A stretch of 64,000 nt of DNA, taken from assembly GCA_017437785.1 (NCBI GenBank), contig JAFRXH010000007.1, positions 1 to 64,000 of the forward strand, in the 5' to 3' direction. This DNA is from Lachnospiraceae bacterium. Its GTDB lineage: Bacteria > Bacillota > Clostridia > Lachnospirales > Lachnospiraceae. Position numbers and translations under genes: made by a program. The notes beneath the pieces are model-generated. The model saw only the letters and a list, made by a program, of their open reading frames with translations. It searched no databases and was not told the origin of the DNA. Positions within the stretch are counted from its first letter, which is position 1; every line of letters begins with the position of its first letter. Of this stretch, positions 25,607-34,244 are shown in pieces.

Positions 25607-27400
25607 TCAGGCGTTATCGGAAACCTTCTGCAGCATGTAAAGGAACTCTGCCTTGAAGTCGTCGGTCATTACCGAAGGATCGTTCTTAAGTCTGTCGTAG
25701 ATCTCTTCGTAGGTGGAAGTGCCGGCGTTCTCGGAACCGCGAAGCAGCATTGCAAACTGTGCCACGCCGGCTGCCCAGGAAGTATCATAATCCATGCTGT
25801 CGGCTTTGTCGGCCATGGTCACGGGATAAGTCCTGAGTTCACTCTTGTCCGAATCGGGCTCTTTGTAACGGATGTTTACTGCCAAGAGCTCATCACTGTC
25901 ATTTGCAGCGGTGCTGTCATCACTTGCGTAGCGGGATTCCACACCGGGGATCTCGTAAGCCGAATCATTCGTAACCACTTCGTAGAGTACGGTCACGCAC
26001 TGGCCTGAGCCTACTTCGCCGCCGTCCTTGGTATCATCCGCAAAATCCTCTGCAGCCATTTCACGGTTTTCATAACCGATCAGTCTGTAGCCTTTTACCT
26101 GTGCGGGATTGAATTCAACCTGGAATTTTACATCCTTTGCTACGGTAAAGAGGGTTGACCACATTTCATCTTTAAGTACACGTTCAGCTTCTTTTGTGCA
26201 GTCGATGAAAGCGTAGTTGCCGTTTCCGTAATCGGCTAAAGCTTCCATCTTGTCATCCTGGTAGTTGCCTTCTCCGAATCCAAGGCAGGATAAGAATACG
26301 CCGGACTCTTTCTTGTCTTTTATCAGTTCGATAAGACCCGATTCCGAAGAAACGCCCACATTAAGATCGCCGTCGGTGCAAAGGATCACGCGGTTGTTTC
26401 CGCCTTTGATGAAATGCTTTACTGCGGTATCGTAAGCGGCGATGATCCCGCCTTCACCGTAGGTGGAACCGCCTGCTTCAAGTGAATCGATCGCTTTCTT
26501 TATCTCTTTACGGTCACTTCCTTTGGCACCGTCCAGCAGCACTTCACTGGTACCTGCATAGGTTACTATCGATATGGTGTCGTCGTCATCGAGATTTTCA
26601 AGCAGCATCTTGAGAGCTTCCTGTGCCAGCGGCAGCTTGTTGTTGTTAAACATGGATCCTGATGTATCAACAAGGAATACTATATTGCTGCCTTTTTCGG
26701 GCTTGATATCCTCTGCGCGGATGCCTACGCGCAGGAGCATCGTATCTTCGTTCCAGGGGCAGTCGGTAAGAGAAGTGACCACGCCGAATTTCTCACCATC
26801 TTTGGGGAGTGCGTAATCATAATCAAAGTAGTTGACCATTTCTTCAACGCGGATAGCGCTGCCGCTTATCCCGAAGCCGTCATTTTCAAATACGCTGCGG
26901 CGGAAGTTTGAATAGACCGCGGTATCGACATCAGCGCCGAAGGTGGAGAAAGGCTGCGTTGCAACGGATAAGAAACCGGATTCGTTTATGTTATTGTAGC
27001 CTTCCGTATTCCAGTTGACATCGTCGAAGGGGATGTCGGGATCATTGACCTGGAATGAAGAAGAGCTGTCGGGCTCCACTGCAAAAGAAATGGCACCGTA
27101 ATCGGCTTCCGCCTCACATTCTTCGGTTGCAGTGGCAGTGGCAAAATTTACCATGCCATAGTTTTGTTTGCCATATATTCCGTAGTCGTCATATGAATAC
27201 AGCCCATCATAAGCTTCACCGATCTCTTTGATCCTCTGCTCGATCTCTTTTGCTGAATAGTGCGCTACCGTACCGTCGGGACCGGATACGGTCACGGTAC
27301 CGGGCATATCGCGGAGACTGCCTCTGGCGCCGACTGTTCCGCTGCAGCCTGCCATTGTGATGCACATAAGTAACATTACAGCTATATTTCTTTTTTTCAT
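25607..27400 (-). CDS. vWA-domain lipoprotein (YfbK-like)
   Basis: 597 residues, the only clear minus-strand gene. The start at 27400 gives a lipoprotein signal 'MKKRNIAVMLLMCITMAGC' with GGAGG about 10 bases upstream; an ORF extension to 27448 is not needed. A vWA-N segment ('FSTFGADVDTAVYSNFRRS', 'RVEEMVNYFDYDY') precedes a vWA domain with the MIDAS motif 'VDTSGSM', and a C-terminal YfbK-type region follows. It is probably an extracytoplasmic metal-dependent binding protein; ligand unknown. It stands alone, convergent with tRNA-Val and divergent from the GH27 gene. Confidence 0.88.
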   Translation of the reverse strand: MKKRNIAVMLLMCITMAGCSGTVGARGSLRDMPGTVTVSGPDGTVAHYSAKEIEQRIKEIGEAYDGLYSYDDYGIYGKQNYGMVNFATATATEECEAEADYGAISFAVEPDSSSSFQVNDPDIPFDDVNWNTEGYNNINESGFLSVATQPFSTFGADVDTAVYSNFRRSVFENDGFGISGSAIRVEEMVNYFDYDYALPKDGEKFGVVTSLTDCPWNEDTMLLRVGIRAEDIKPEKGSNIVFLVDTSGSMFNNNKLPLAQEALKMLLENLDDDDTISIVTYAGTSEVLLDGAKGSDRKEIKKAIDSLEAGGSTYGEGGIIAAYDTAVKHFIKGGNNRVILCTDGDLNVGVSSESGLIELIKDKKESGVFLSCLGFGEGNYQDDKMEALADYGNGNYAFIDCTKEAERVLKDEMWSTLFTVAKDVKFQVEFNPAQVKGYRLIGYENREMAAEDFADDTKDGGEVGSGQCVTVLYEVVTNDSAYEIPGVESRYASDDSTAANDSDELLAVNIRYKEPDSDKSELRTYPVTMADKADSMDYDTSWAAGVAQFAMLLRGSENAGTSTYEEIYDRLKNDPSVMTDDFKAEFLYMLQKVSDNA

Positions 27401-27557
27401 ATCTGTTATCCTCCGTTTTTGATTTTGGTGATCCGCTTGTCTTAACACCGGTGGCGGATCTTTTTCTTTGTCCTATGCTCATCATACGGATGGTACCGGA
27501 CATATTTATGGGAAAGCTGAATATTTTTTTTGAGGCCATCGGCAACCCGCCTGGTGC

Positions 27558-27586
27558 TTGTTTAGCGCCGGGGGCTTTGGTATAAT
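27558..27586 (+). promoter_or_regulatory. Candidate promoter of the galactomannan operon
   Basis: TTGTTT (27558-27563), 17 bp, TATAAT (27581-27586), 38 bp before ATG 27624. No clear operator was found in the 223 bp divergent gap; minus-strand promoter elements for the vWA gene could not be picked with confidence. Confidence 0.55.
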
Positions 27587-27623
27587 CGAAGGTAATGATT
27601 TTTTTTATCTGGGAGGTATACCG

Positions 27624-29426
27624 ATGGGCATTAATGTCAGTACCGAAAGACCGGCGGTGATCGAAGACAGTAAGTACCGTTACGACAGCTTTAAAGATGG
27701 TAAGGTTTTTGATGGAAAGAAAAAGGGGCGGCTGCCTGCCATGGGCTGGAATTCCTGGAATGCATTCGGCAGCGGTAATACATCAGCGCTTACCAGAGCC
27801 ATGGCGGATAAGTTTATCGAGCTGGGACTGGATAAGCTGGGATATGAATATATCGTTCTGGATGACGGCTGCTATAAGCAGGAGAGAGTGGACGGCAAGC
27901 TTTCAAATGAGGAAGTTAAATTCCCGGAAGGCTTCAGGGCTCTGGCCGATTATATACATGATAAAGGTCTTAAGTTTGGTATGTACAACGATATAGGTAC
28001 CAATCTGTGTGCCGGCGCCGCTGTGGGTACCTGCGGGCATGAGCTTACGGATGCGCGTTCTTATATCGAATGGGGAGTGGATTTTATCAAGGTAGATAAC
28101 TGCTATTATCTCTGGGACAACGCCACTTTTTCTAATGCAGAGAATGCGCAGTATACCTATGCACCGAATATCAGGGGGATAGAGGTTGAAGGCAACGGCC
28201 TTGCACTCAAGCTTTCCGCTTCGTACGGGGAGTTAAAGGGAGCGGGCGCGGAGTTAAAGGACGGGTATGTGACAGGCATAGGGACCTTTGACGGGACCGG
28301 GCCGCAGCAGAGTCCGGTAGGTGATATGAGCGCCGAGCTGGTATTTAAGATAGAAGCTCCGGCAGACGGCGAATACGATCTGCAGATAAGATACGCTACA
28401 GGGAAGGAACCCGGAGTGGGATCGTGGCTTCAGATCGCCACGGGGGATGGCGCCGATACTAAGATCTTCTATGATGATATGGCAGTCGCAAGTGAGAGTC
28501 CGGCAGACTTCATATCTTCACAGCCTTTTAAGATCACGCTCAGCAAAGGTGAAAATATCTTAAGGCTTATGAACCACCGCCGCCAGGAAAATACGCTGTG
28601 TTCATATGCGGCGCTGCTCGAAGCATTTAACGAGGTCGATAAAGAGCACGGGATACTTTTATCCATCTGTGAATGGGGCAAGACCCAGCCGCAGAACTGG
28701 GGCTATAAGGTGGGTGATTCCTGGCGCATACTCAACGATATAACTTTTCAGGTGGGAGCGGACGGAAATCCCGGACGCGGCGAATGGGCCAGCGATTATA
28801 CGCCCGGAGTGGCTGTACAGTACAACAAAGCGGTCATCATGGACGACTATGCAGGTTTGGATAAAGGCTGGAACGATCCGGATATGCTGATGATAGGCAT
28901 GGACGGACTGGATATATCGCAGTGCCGCACGCATTTTGCGATGTGGTGCATGATGAACTCGCCGCTGATGCTTGGGCTGGATCTGCGCCGTGTAAATAAA
29001 GGCGATGAGCTCTATAATATCATCGCAAATGCGGATCTTATCGCACTGAACCAGGATGCCCTTGGCGTGCAGGCAAAGCGCGTGTATTCTTCATTGGCGG
29101 AAAGTGAGCCCGATAAGGAATACATAAGGGATAATAACAGGGCGGATATCCTGGCCAAACCTTTATCCGACGGCAGCGTGGCAGTCTCATTCATCAACCT
29201 GAGCGATCATGAGTGGGATAAGGAACTGTCCGTAGACATCGATACGATCATCCGCTATATCGGTGCAAAAATGAAAGATGCGGATGCTTTCAAGGCTGCG
29301 TCTTCATATAAGATAAAGGATCTGTGGAGCGGCAAAGAAAGTACGCTTGCGACAAAGAACATCAGTGTATCAGGTATCGGGGCCTTCGGCAATATTACGC
29401 TTAAGATCAGCGTACTTGAGGGCTGA
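27624..29426 (+). CDS. Alpha-galactosidase, GH27, with inserted carbohydrate-binding-like domain
   Basis: 600 residues, no signal peptide, so cytoplasmic. GH27/GH-D barrel: 'MGWNSWNAFG', nucleophile Asp158 in 'DFIKVDNC', 'SICEWGKTQPQNWG', acid/base Asp372 in 'SWRILND', and 'WNDPDMLMIGMDGL'. Between the nucleophile and the CEWG motif, residues about 185-325 form a beta-rich insertion resembling a CBM35/CBM6-type module ('APADGEYDLQIRYATG', 'LSKGENILRLMNH'). It removes terminal alpha-galactosyl groups. ATG 27624 follows GGGAGG. The GH113 gene two positions downstream points to galactomannan-derived oligosaccharides. Confidence 0.88.
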   Translation: MGINVSTERPAVIEDSKYRYDSFKDGKVFDGKKKGRLPAMGWNSWNAFGSGNTSALTRAMADKFIELGLDKLGYEYIVLDDGCYKQERVDGKLSNEEVKFPEGFRALADYIHDKGLKFGMYNDIGTNLCAGAAVGTCGHELTDARSYIEWGVDFIKVDNCYYLWDNATFSNAENAQYTYAPNIRGIEVEGNGLALKLSASYGELKGAGAELKDGYVTGIGTFDGTGPQQSPVGDMSAELVFKIEAPADGEYDLQIRYATGKEPGVGSWLQIATGDGADTKIFYDDMAVASESPADFISSQPFKITLSKGENILRLMNHRRQENTLCSYAALLEAFNEVDKEHGILLSICEWGKTQPQNWGYKVGDSWRILNDITFQVGADGNPGRGEWASDYTPGVAVQYNKAVIMDDYAGLDKGWNDPDMLMIGMDGLDISQCRTHFAMWCMMNSPLMLGLDLRRVNKGDELYNIIANADLIALNQDALGVQAKRVYSSLAESEPDKEYIRDNNRADILAKPLSDGSVAVSFINLSDHEWDKELSVDIDTIIRYIGAKMKDADAFKAASSYKIKDLWSGKESTLATKNISVSGIGAFGNITLKISVLEG

Positions 29427-29429
29427 TAG

Positions 29430-29906
29430 GTGAGCGTGGTTTCGGATGAGGAAAAGACGGGCGCACCGGATGATGAAACGGAAGGCGAAGCCGTATCTGC
29501 CGAAAGGCTGATAGATATGCTGCGCCGGCAGGCAGAGGCAGATGATAAGCTGAAAGCCTTTGATGAAGCTTTCGGCGCTGATGCGCTGAGAGCCTGCGGG
29601 ATAGATGCGCACGCGCCTGTGCTGATGCGGCTTGACGCAGCCATAATGCTGCATACTTATATGCTCAAGGTTGCGGGGATCGCCAACCTAGAAGATATCA
29701 GCGCGGCATCGGTACTTAAGGACCTGTATGACTGCAGGAAGTGCGTGAACCATATCGCCCAGGTATATCTGCGCGGTCTTATCAAACCCCGCAGGCTGAA
29801 AATGCCGGGCGGAGCGGAGCTGCTTTTGTTTGATGCGAAGGGGGTGTTCATCCCCACCCACGTAGACAAATTCTTTAGAATGTGGTATCATGCCGCTTGT
29901 GGCTGA
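29430..29906 (+). CDS. Hypothetical protein in the galactomannan operon
   Basis: 158 residues from GTG 29430, with GAGG eight bases upstream. An acidic N-terminus is followed by an amphipathic helical core ('LDAAIMLHTYMLKVAGI', 'DLYDCRKCVNHIAQVYLRGL') with a CRKC pair, ending in 'FIPTHVDKFFRMWYH'. The core weakly recalls S-layer-homology-like helices in Lachnospiraceae surface proteins, but no signal peptide is present, and I cannot assign a function. It is 3 bp after the GH27 gene and 19 bp before GH113, so it is co-transcribed with them. Confidence 0.6.
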   Translation: MSVVSDEEKTGAPDDETEGEAVSAERLIDMLRRQAEADDKLKAFDEAFGADALRACGIDAHAPVLMRLDAAIMLHTYMLKVAGIANLEDISAASVLKDLYDCRKCVNHIAQVYLRGLIKPRRLKMPGGAELLLFDAKGVFIPTHVDKFFRMWYHAACG

Positions 29907-29925
29907 TCCGGATAAGGAGATTGTT

Positions 29926-30891
29926 ATGGAGATAAAAGGTTTTACATACGGATATGACGGATATGACGGTGTTTACCGTTCGGAAGCGGGAAAGCTTTCG
30001 CAGCAGAGGCTGTTTGAGACAGGCATAAACTGGATGTGTTTATGCTTTACCGTGGAGCAGGAAAATGTGTTCTCAAGGGATATACATTTCCGCTTCGGGC
30101 GCGACGTGAACGACCGCGACCTTATGGCTGTGATCGAAAATGCGCATAAGCATAATGTGAAGATCTGCTTAAAGCCCATACTCAATTCCGGCGACGGGAT
30201 CTGGCGCGCAAGGATCACCTTCCCCGACAGCGACCAGTGGGGGCGCGATAAGTACTGGGACGAATGGTTTAAGTCGTATACCGCGTTCATCACATATTAT
30301 GCAAAGCTGGCCGAGGAGACAGGCTGTGAGATGTTCTGCATCGGATGTGAGATGCTGGGAACGGAGAAGAAGGAGCAGCACTGGCGCAGCCTTATCAGCG
30401 AAGTGAGAAGCGTATACAGCGGAAAGCTGGTTTATAATACCAATCACGGTCATGAGCTGGAACTTAAGTGGTTTGATGCGGTTGATTATGTCGGGACCAG
30501 CGCATACTTCCCTGTGGGCGAAGACGGAAATTCCGTTGAGGAGATGACCGCAAAGTGGTCAAAGATAAAGGATGAGCTTAAAAAGGTTCACGAGGCATTT
30601 AACAAGCCTATAGTATTTGTCGAGATAGGATGCCGCAGTGCACATGGCTGTTCGGCCATGCCCTGGGATTTCGAACATCAGGACCTGCCGCATGATGAGG
30701 AGGAACAGGCAAACTTTTATGATTCCTGCCTTAAGACCTTCTTTGATGAGCCTTGGTTTGCCGGATGTTTCTGGTGGGACTGGGGCAGCACCATTTACGA
30801 CACGAAAGAAGAGGCTGCGAAGGAAAATGGCTTCAATGTACATCTTAAGAAAGCTGAGCAGATTTTAAAGACATGGTACGCAAAGACCTGA
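29926..30891 (+). CDS. Beta-mannanase-like glycoside hydrolase, GH113
   Basis: 321 residues, no signal peptide. TIM barrel of the GH113 type: 'GINWMCLCFTVEQEN', 'VKICLKPIL', 'FCIGCEM' (acid/base Glu region), 'VDYVGTSAYFPV' and 'IVFVEIGCRSAHG' (nucleophile Glu). GH113 enzymes cleave beta-1,4-mannan chains. Together with the GH27 enzyme this gives intracellular removal of galactose branches and cutting of the mannan backbone. ATG 29926 follows AAGGAG. No mannan transporter is next to it. Confidence 0.87.
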   Translation: MEIKGFTYGYDGYDGVYRSEAGKLSQQRLFETGINWMCLCFTVEQENVFSRDIHFRFGRDVNDRDLMAVIENAHKHNVKICLKPILNSGDGIWRARITFPDSDQWGRDKYWDEWFKSYTAFITYYAKLAEETGCEMFCIGCEMLGTEKKEQHWRSLISEVRSVYSGKLVYNTNHGHELELKWFDAVDYVGTSAYFPVGEDGNSVEEMTAKWSKIKDELKKVHEAFNKPIVFVEIGCRSAHGCSAMPWDFEHQDLPHDEEEQANFYDSCLKTFFDEPWFAGCFWWDWGSTIYDTKEEAAKENGFNVHLKKAEQILKTWYAKT

Positions 30892-31853
30892 TAAAAACTC
30901 TGGCCCTGTTATCACTGACAGGGCTTTTATACGGCTGCGGGAAGAAAGACCCAAAGACCGATCCCGCTTCTGACCCTGTACCGGTGGTGATACAGCTGAC
31001 TCCAAACGAAGGGGTATACTCCTTTTATGAGAACAGGGCGGGTGAGCTGCGTCATGTGGGCCCGACAGAAACTCCCACACCTACGCCGCCCCCTGCTGCG
31101 GTTAAGCAGGATACGGGCGCAGCGCCTGCGCCGGGGCAGGAACAGAAACAGCCTGTGGAGACACAGCCGGCAGCAGGAGCTACCTGTTACGATATCTCGG
31201 ATCTTGAGAGCCGGGTATATTCTGCGGATCAGGAGGCGATGATAGCAGAGTTTTACCGCAATACGGTATTTACCGGGGATTCCGTCCTTCTTGGCTTTAA
31301 GAATTACTGCGCCAAGAGCAGCGATCCCCTGCTTAAGAATCTGAAATTCCTGGCATCCGGTTCGTACTCACTGCATAATGCCTTCTGGGAAGTGAGCGAT
31401 AAGAGCATACACCCGCTGTATCAGGGGCAGCAGTATCCCTTATGGGAATCTATCCCCATGATGGGCGTGGAGAGGGCATTTCTGTTCTTTGGTATAAATG
31501 ACGTGTCATTTGGCGTGGATGAATCACTGTCCATGTATCCGCTGCTTATCGAAAAGATCACATCCGCAGCACCGGGGCTGGATGTCACGATACTGAGCGC
31601 TACCTATACCTTAAAGGATAAAGGCAAGGGCAGCCTTAATAACAATAATCTGGCAAGCTTTAATACGGGGGCTGCGAAACTGGCCGCCGAAAAAGGCTGG
31701 GGCTATATCGACCTGGCAACCGTGCTTTCCGACGGAGCCGGCAATCTGGCAGAAAAGTATTGCAGCGACGGAGAACTGCACGAAAATGAGCTGGCCTACC
31801 GCGTGTGGGTCATGATGCTCAAGGCCTATGCCGCCGAGCGCATGGGCTTCTGA
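30873..31853 (+). CDS. SGNH/GDSL-hydrolase lipoprotein
   Basis: 326 residues. Lipoprotein signal 'LALLSLTGLLYGC', a Thr/Pro-rich spacer at about 65-105, then a GDSL-like domain: block I 'VFTGDSVLLGF' with the nucleophile Ser, block III 'FFGINDVSFG', and a C-terminal Asp-x-x-His-like 'DGELHENELAY'. Probably a cell-surface deacylase, for example removing acetyl groups from mannan, which would suit the operon; the substrate is inferred. ATG 30873 overlaps the GH113 gene by 19 bp. Confidence 0.82.
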   Translation: MVRKDLIKTLALLSLTGLLYGCGKKDPKTDPASDPVPVVIQLTPNEGVYSFYENRAGELRHVGPTETPTPTPPPAAVKQDTGAAPAPGQEQKQPVETQPAAGATCYDISDLESRVYSADQEAMIAEFYRNTVFTGDSVLLGFKNYCAKSSDPLLKNLKFLASGSYSLHNAFWEVSDKSIHPLYQGQQYPLWESIPMMGVERAFLFFGINDVSFGVDESLSMYPLLIEKITSAAPGLDVTILSATYTLKDKGKGSLNNNNLASFNTGAAKLAAEKGWGYIDLATVLSDGAGNLAEKYCSDGELHENELAYRVWVMMLKAYAAERMGF

Positions 31854-31861
31854 AGTAAATT

Positions 31862-31972
31862 TCATCCCAAGGGCATAGCCCGAAGGGATCCCCAAAAACG
31901 TGTCATCCTGAGGGCGCAGCCCGAAGGGATCCAAAAACCGTGTCATCCTGAGGGCGCAGCCCGAAGGATCTG
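31862..31972 (+). repeat. Dispersed repeat, three imperfect tandem units
   Basis: Units of the form GTGTCATCCTGAGGGCGCAG CCCGAAGG(G)ATCC; the first is degenerate (CATCCCAAGGGCATAGCCCG). It belongs to the same 'GTCATCCTGAG' family as 19184 and 56790 but with a GGGCGCAGCCCGAAG variant. It lies between the SGNH lipoprotein gene and the DUF4358 lipoprotein gene. Confidence 0.8.
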
Positions 31973-31989
31973 GATAGAAGGAGAATCAT

Positions 31990-32514
31990 ATGAAAAACAA
32001 GATCATTTTCACAATATTAACAGCCACCATGCTGCTTACCGCCTGCACAAAGAATGATACCGGCAGCACGCCCGCTTCCCCTACGACGGCAGCGGCCCAG
32101 ACCGGTGCGATAGCAGCGCAGGCACTTTCACCCGAAGAGATCTATGCAAAGATCAGCAGCTCCTTTACACTGCCCGATCTTTATAAAGGTGACGATGACT
32201 GGATACTGAATAATTACGGCCTTGACGCAGCAAAGCTTGACGGCTATGTATGTGCCGAGGGCGATGAGATCCATGCCGACAGGATCTTTATCATCAAGAC
32301 TAAAGACAGCGCCGATGTGGCGGATGTTGTCAGCAAACTTAATGCGGTCTATTCACAGCTTTCTTCGCCCGAGATGCTGGATTATATGCCCGAGCAGGCT
32401 GATACGATAAAGGCCGGCAGGGTAGTTAGCAGCGGGAATTATGCATATCTTCTGATATCTCCCGATGCTGACGGTATCGAAGCGATCATAAAAGAAGGTA
32501 TCGCCGCTAACTGA
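31990..32514 (+). CDS. DUF4358-type lipoprotein
   Basis: 174 residues. Signal 'FTILTATMLLTACT' with lipobox Cys, a Thr/Ala-rich spacer, then a domain with 'LSPEEIYAKISSSFTLPDL' and 'SGNYAYLLISPDADGIEAII', matching the pattern of DUF4358 proteins common in Lachnospiraceae. The function of the family is unknown. AGAAGGAG precedes ATG 31990. It is 4 bp before the MBOAT gene, and DUF4358 genes often neighbour MBOAT/DHHW pairs, which suggests a shared envelope-acylation role. Confidence 0.8.
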   Translation: MKNKIIFTILTATMLLTACTKNDTGSTPASPTTAAAQTGAIAAQALSPEEIYAKISSSFTLPDLYKGDDDWILNNYGLDAAKLDGYVCAEGDEIHADRIFIIKTKDSADVADVVSKLNAVYSQLSSPEMLDYMPEQADTIKAGRVVSSGNYAYLLISPDADGIEAIIKEGIAAN

Positions 32515-32518
32515 AAAA

Positions 32519-33931
32519 ATGGTATTTTCAAGTACAGCATTTATATTTTTCTTTTTGCCCGTATTTCTGGTATTGTACTATGTTTTTCCGGGCAGGGCTA
32601 AGAATGTAGTCCTGCTTCTTTTCAGTCTGCTCTTTTATGCCTGGGGCGAGCCGGTATATATCCTTCTGATGCTGATATCGACAATGGTCGATTATATCGA
32701 CGGCCGCCTGCAGGAGCACTTTGAGGGCTCAAAAGCAAAAAAGCGGCTGTGTCTGGCAGTGGCGCTCATCATCAATCTGGGGCTTTTGGCTTTCTTTAAA
32801 TATGCGGATTTTGCCGTGGGGATATTTAAGAGCGTTAGCGGCTTAGATATCGCACTGCCCGGTATAGCCCTGCCCATCGGCATCAGTTTCTATACATTTC
32901 AGACTGTCAGTTATTCAATAGATGTATATAAAGGCCGCATAAAGGCGGAACATAATTACTTTGATTACCTTACTTATGTATGTATGTTCCCGCAGCTGAT
33001 CGCCGGCCCTATCGTGCGTTTTACCTCCGTGCAGGAGGAGCTTAAGAAGCGTAAGGTAAATGAGAGCGGCTTTGTTAGCGGCTTTCACCGCTTCATGCTG
33101 GGACTTTTCAGAAAGCTGCTGATAGCGGATGAATGCGGAGCGCTGTGGGAAGCGGTAAGAAATGCGCAGGGTATTTCCGCCGTGACGGCCTGGCTGGGGA
33201 TCCTGGCATTTACGCTGCAGCTGTATTTCGACTTCAGCGCCTACAGCGATATGGCTATCGGGCTTGGAGAGATGCTGGGCTTTCATTTCCCGGAGAATTT
33301 CAATTATCCGCTTGCAGCCACATCCATCACGGATTTTTGGCGCAGATGGCATATATCGTTATCGAGCTGGTTTCGTGATTATGTATATATCCCTCTGGGC
33401 GGCAACAGGGTGAGCGTGCCCAAGCACCTGCGCAACATGTTCATCGTCTGGTTCCTTACCGGACTCTGGCACGGGGCTTCCTGGAACTTTGTCCTGTGGG
33501 GACTCTATCACGGCATACTCCTTACATTGGAGAAATACATCTGGGGCGAAGGCCTTAAGAAGCTGCCTAAGCTTTTGCAGCATCTATACGCGATAGTGAT
33601 AGTAGTGGTGGGCTTTGGCATATTCACCTTTGATGATCTGGGTGAACTGGCCGCATATTTCCCGCAGCTTATATGCCTTAAGGATAATGCCTTTTTCGGA
33701 TCCGAATTTATGTGGTATGCCGGAAACTACGCGCCGTTTTTGCTGGCAGCAATCATACTGGCCTTCCCGGTATACCCGGCTGTAAAGAAGAAACTGGCGG
33801 ATTCGCATAACGCTTACCGCAAGAAGCTGATAGAGCTCTGCGGCGTACTGGTGATGATAGCGCTGTTTCTTTTAAGCGTAGCCTGCATGGTACGTGACTC
33901 CTACAGTCCGTTTTTGTATTTTAGGTTTTGA
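32519..33931 (+). CDS. MBOAT family membrane O-acyltransferase (AlgI/DltB-like)
   Basis: 470 residues with about ten membrane helices. Family landmarks: 'FFLPVFLVLYYVFP' at the start, 'FPQLIAGPIVRF', 'DFWRRWHISLSSWFRDYVYIPLGGNR', and the catalytic His in 'WFLTGLWHGASWNF'. AlgI-type MBOATs pass acyl (usually acetyl) groups across the membrane to exopolysaccharide. The DHHW protein encoded next is the usual extracytoplasmic partner. ATG 32519 is 4 bp after the lipoprotein gene. Confidence 0.93.
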   Translation: MVFSSTAFIFFFLPVFLVLYYVFPGRAKNVVLLLFSLLFYAWGEPVYILLMLISTMVDYIDGRLQEHFEGSKAKKRLCLAVALIINLGLLAFFKYADFAVGIFKSVSGLDIALPGIALPIGISFYTFQTVSYSIDVYKGRIKAEHNYFDYLTYVCMFPQLIAGPIVRFTSVQEELKKRKVNESGFVSGFHRFMLGLFRKLLIADECGALWEAVRNAQGISAVTAWLGILAFTLQLYFDFSAYSDMAIGLGEMLGFHFPENFNYPLAATSITDFWRRWHISLSSWFRDYVYIPLGGNRVSVPKHLRNMFIVWFLTGLWHGASWNFVLWGLYHGILLTLEKYIWGEGLKKLPKLLQHLYAIVIVVVGFGIFTFDDLGELAAYFPQLICLKDNAFFGSEFMWYAGNYAPFLLAAIILAFPVYPAVKKKLADSHNAYRKKLIELCGVLVMIALFLLSVACMVRDSYSPFLYFRF

Positions 33932-33934
33932 AGT

Positions 33935-34229
33935 GGCAGGCCGGTTCTGTTACAGTACATTATTAGCGTGCTGGATATGCAGGCAGAGACATAGGCGCCT
34001 TTGGAGTGAACCCGCTGTTTTGCGGCCGGGTTTTGTACCATAGGGATGTACCGCCATGGATGGCGGTACAAGGGAGATAGTATGCAAGGATGCATACTGT
34101 CGACCGGTCCCGGACGGATAAACAGCATATATCCCGGGCGCGTAAAACAGCGAGGTGAACGGAACAGGCGCATATGTCCTGCCTACATACCGGGACGCTA
34201 TACAAGTAAATGAGAGAACCGGCCGTGCC
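33935..34229. repeat. Large imperfect inverted repeat (about 295 bp) between the MBOAT and DHHW genes
   Basis: The 313 bp gap is almost entirely one palindrome. Arms of about 100 bp pair over most of their length: GGCAGGCCGGTTCT (33935-33948) with AGAACCGGCCGTGCC (34215-34229), then AGGCAGAGACATAGGCGCCT with AGGCGCATATGTCCTGCCT, then CGCTGTTTTGCGGCC with GCGCGTAAAACAGCG. The centre holds two short hairpins (GTACCGCC/GGCGGTAC and AGTATGC/GCATACT). No ORF on either strand looks real. It could be a MITE-like element or a structured RNA. Confidence 0.8.
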
Positions 34230-34244
34230 CGGTGTGATAGATTT

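Noticed and set aside
26574..26816. Plus-strand frame inside the vWA gene
   Set aside because: It is antisense to the conserved vWA MIDAS region, with no upstream signals.
31862..31972. Tandem units as operators for the DUF4358 gene
   Set aside because: The same sequence family occurs at unrelated gene ends elsewhere in the window, so a specific operator role is not supported.
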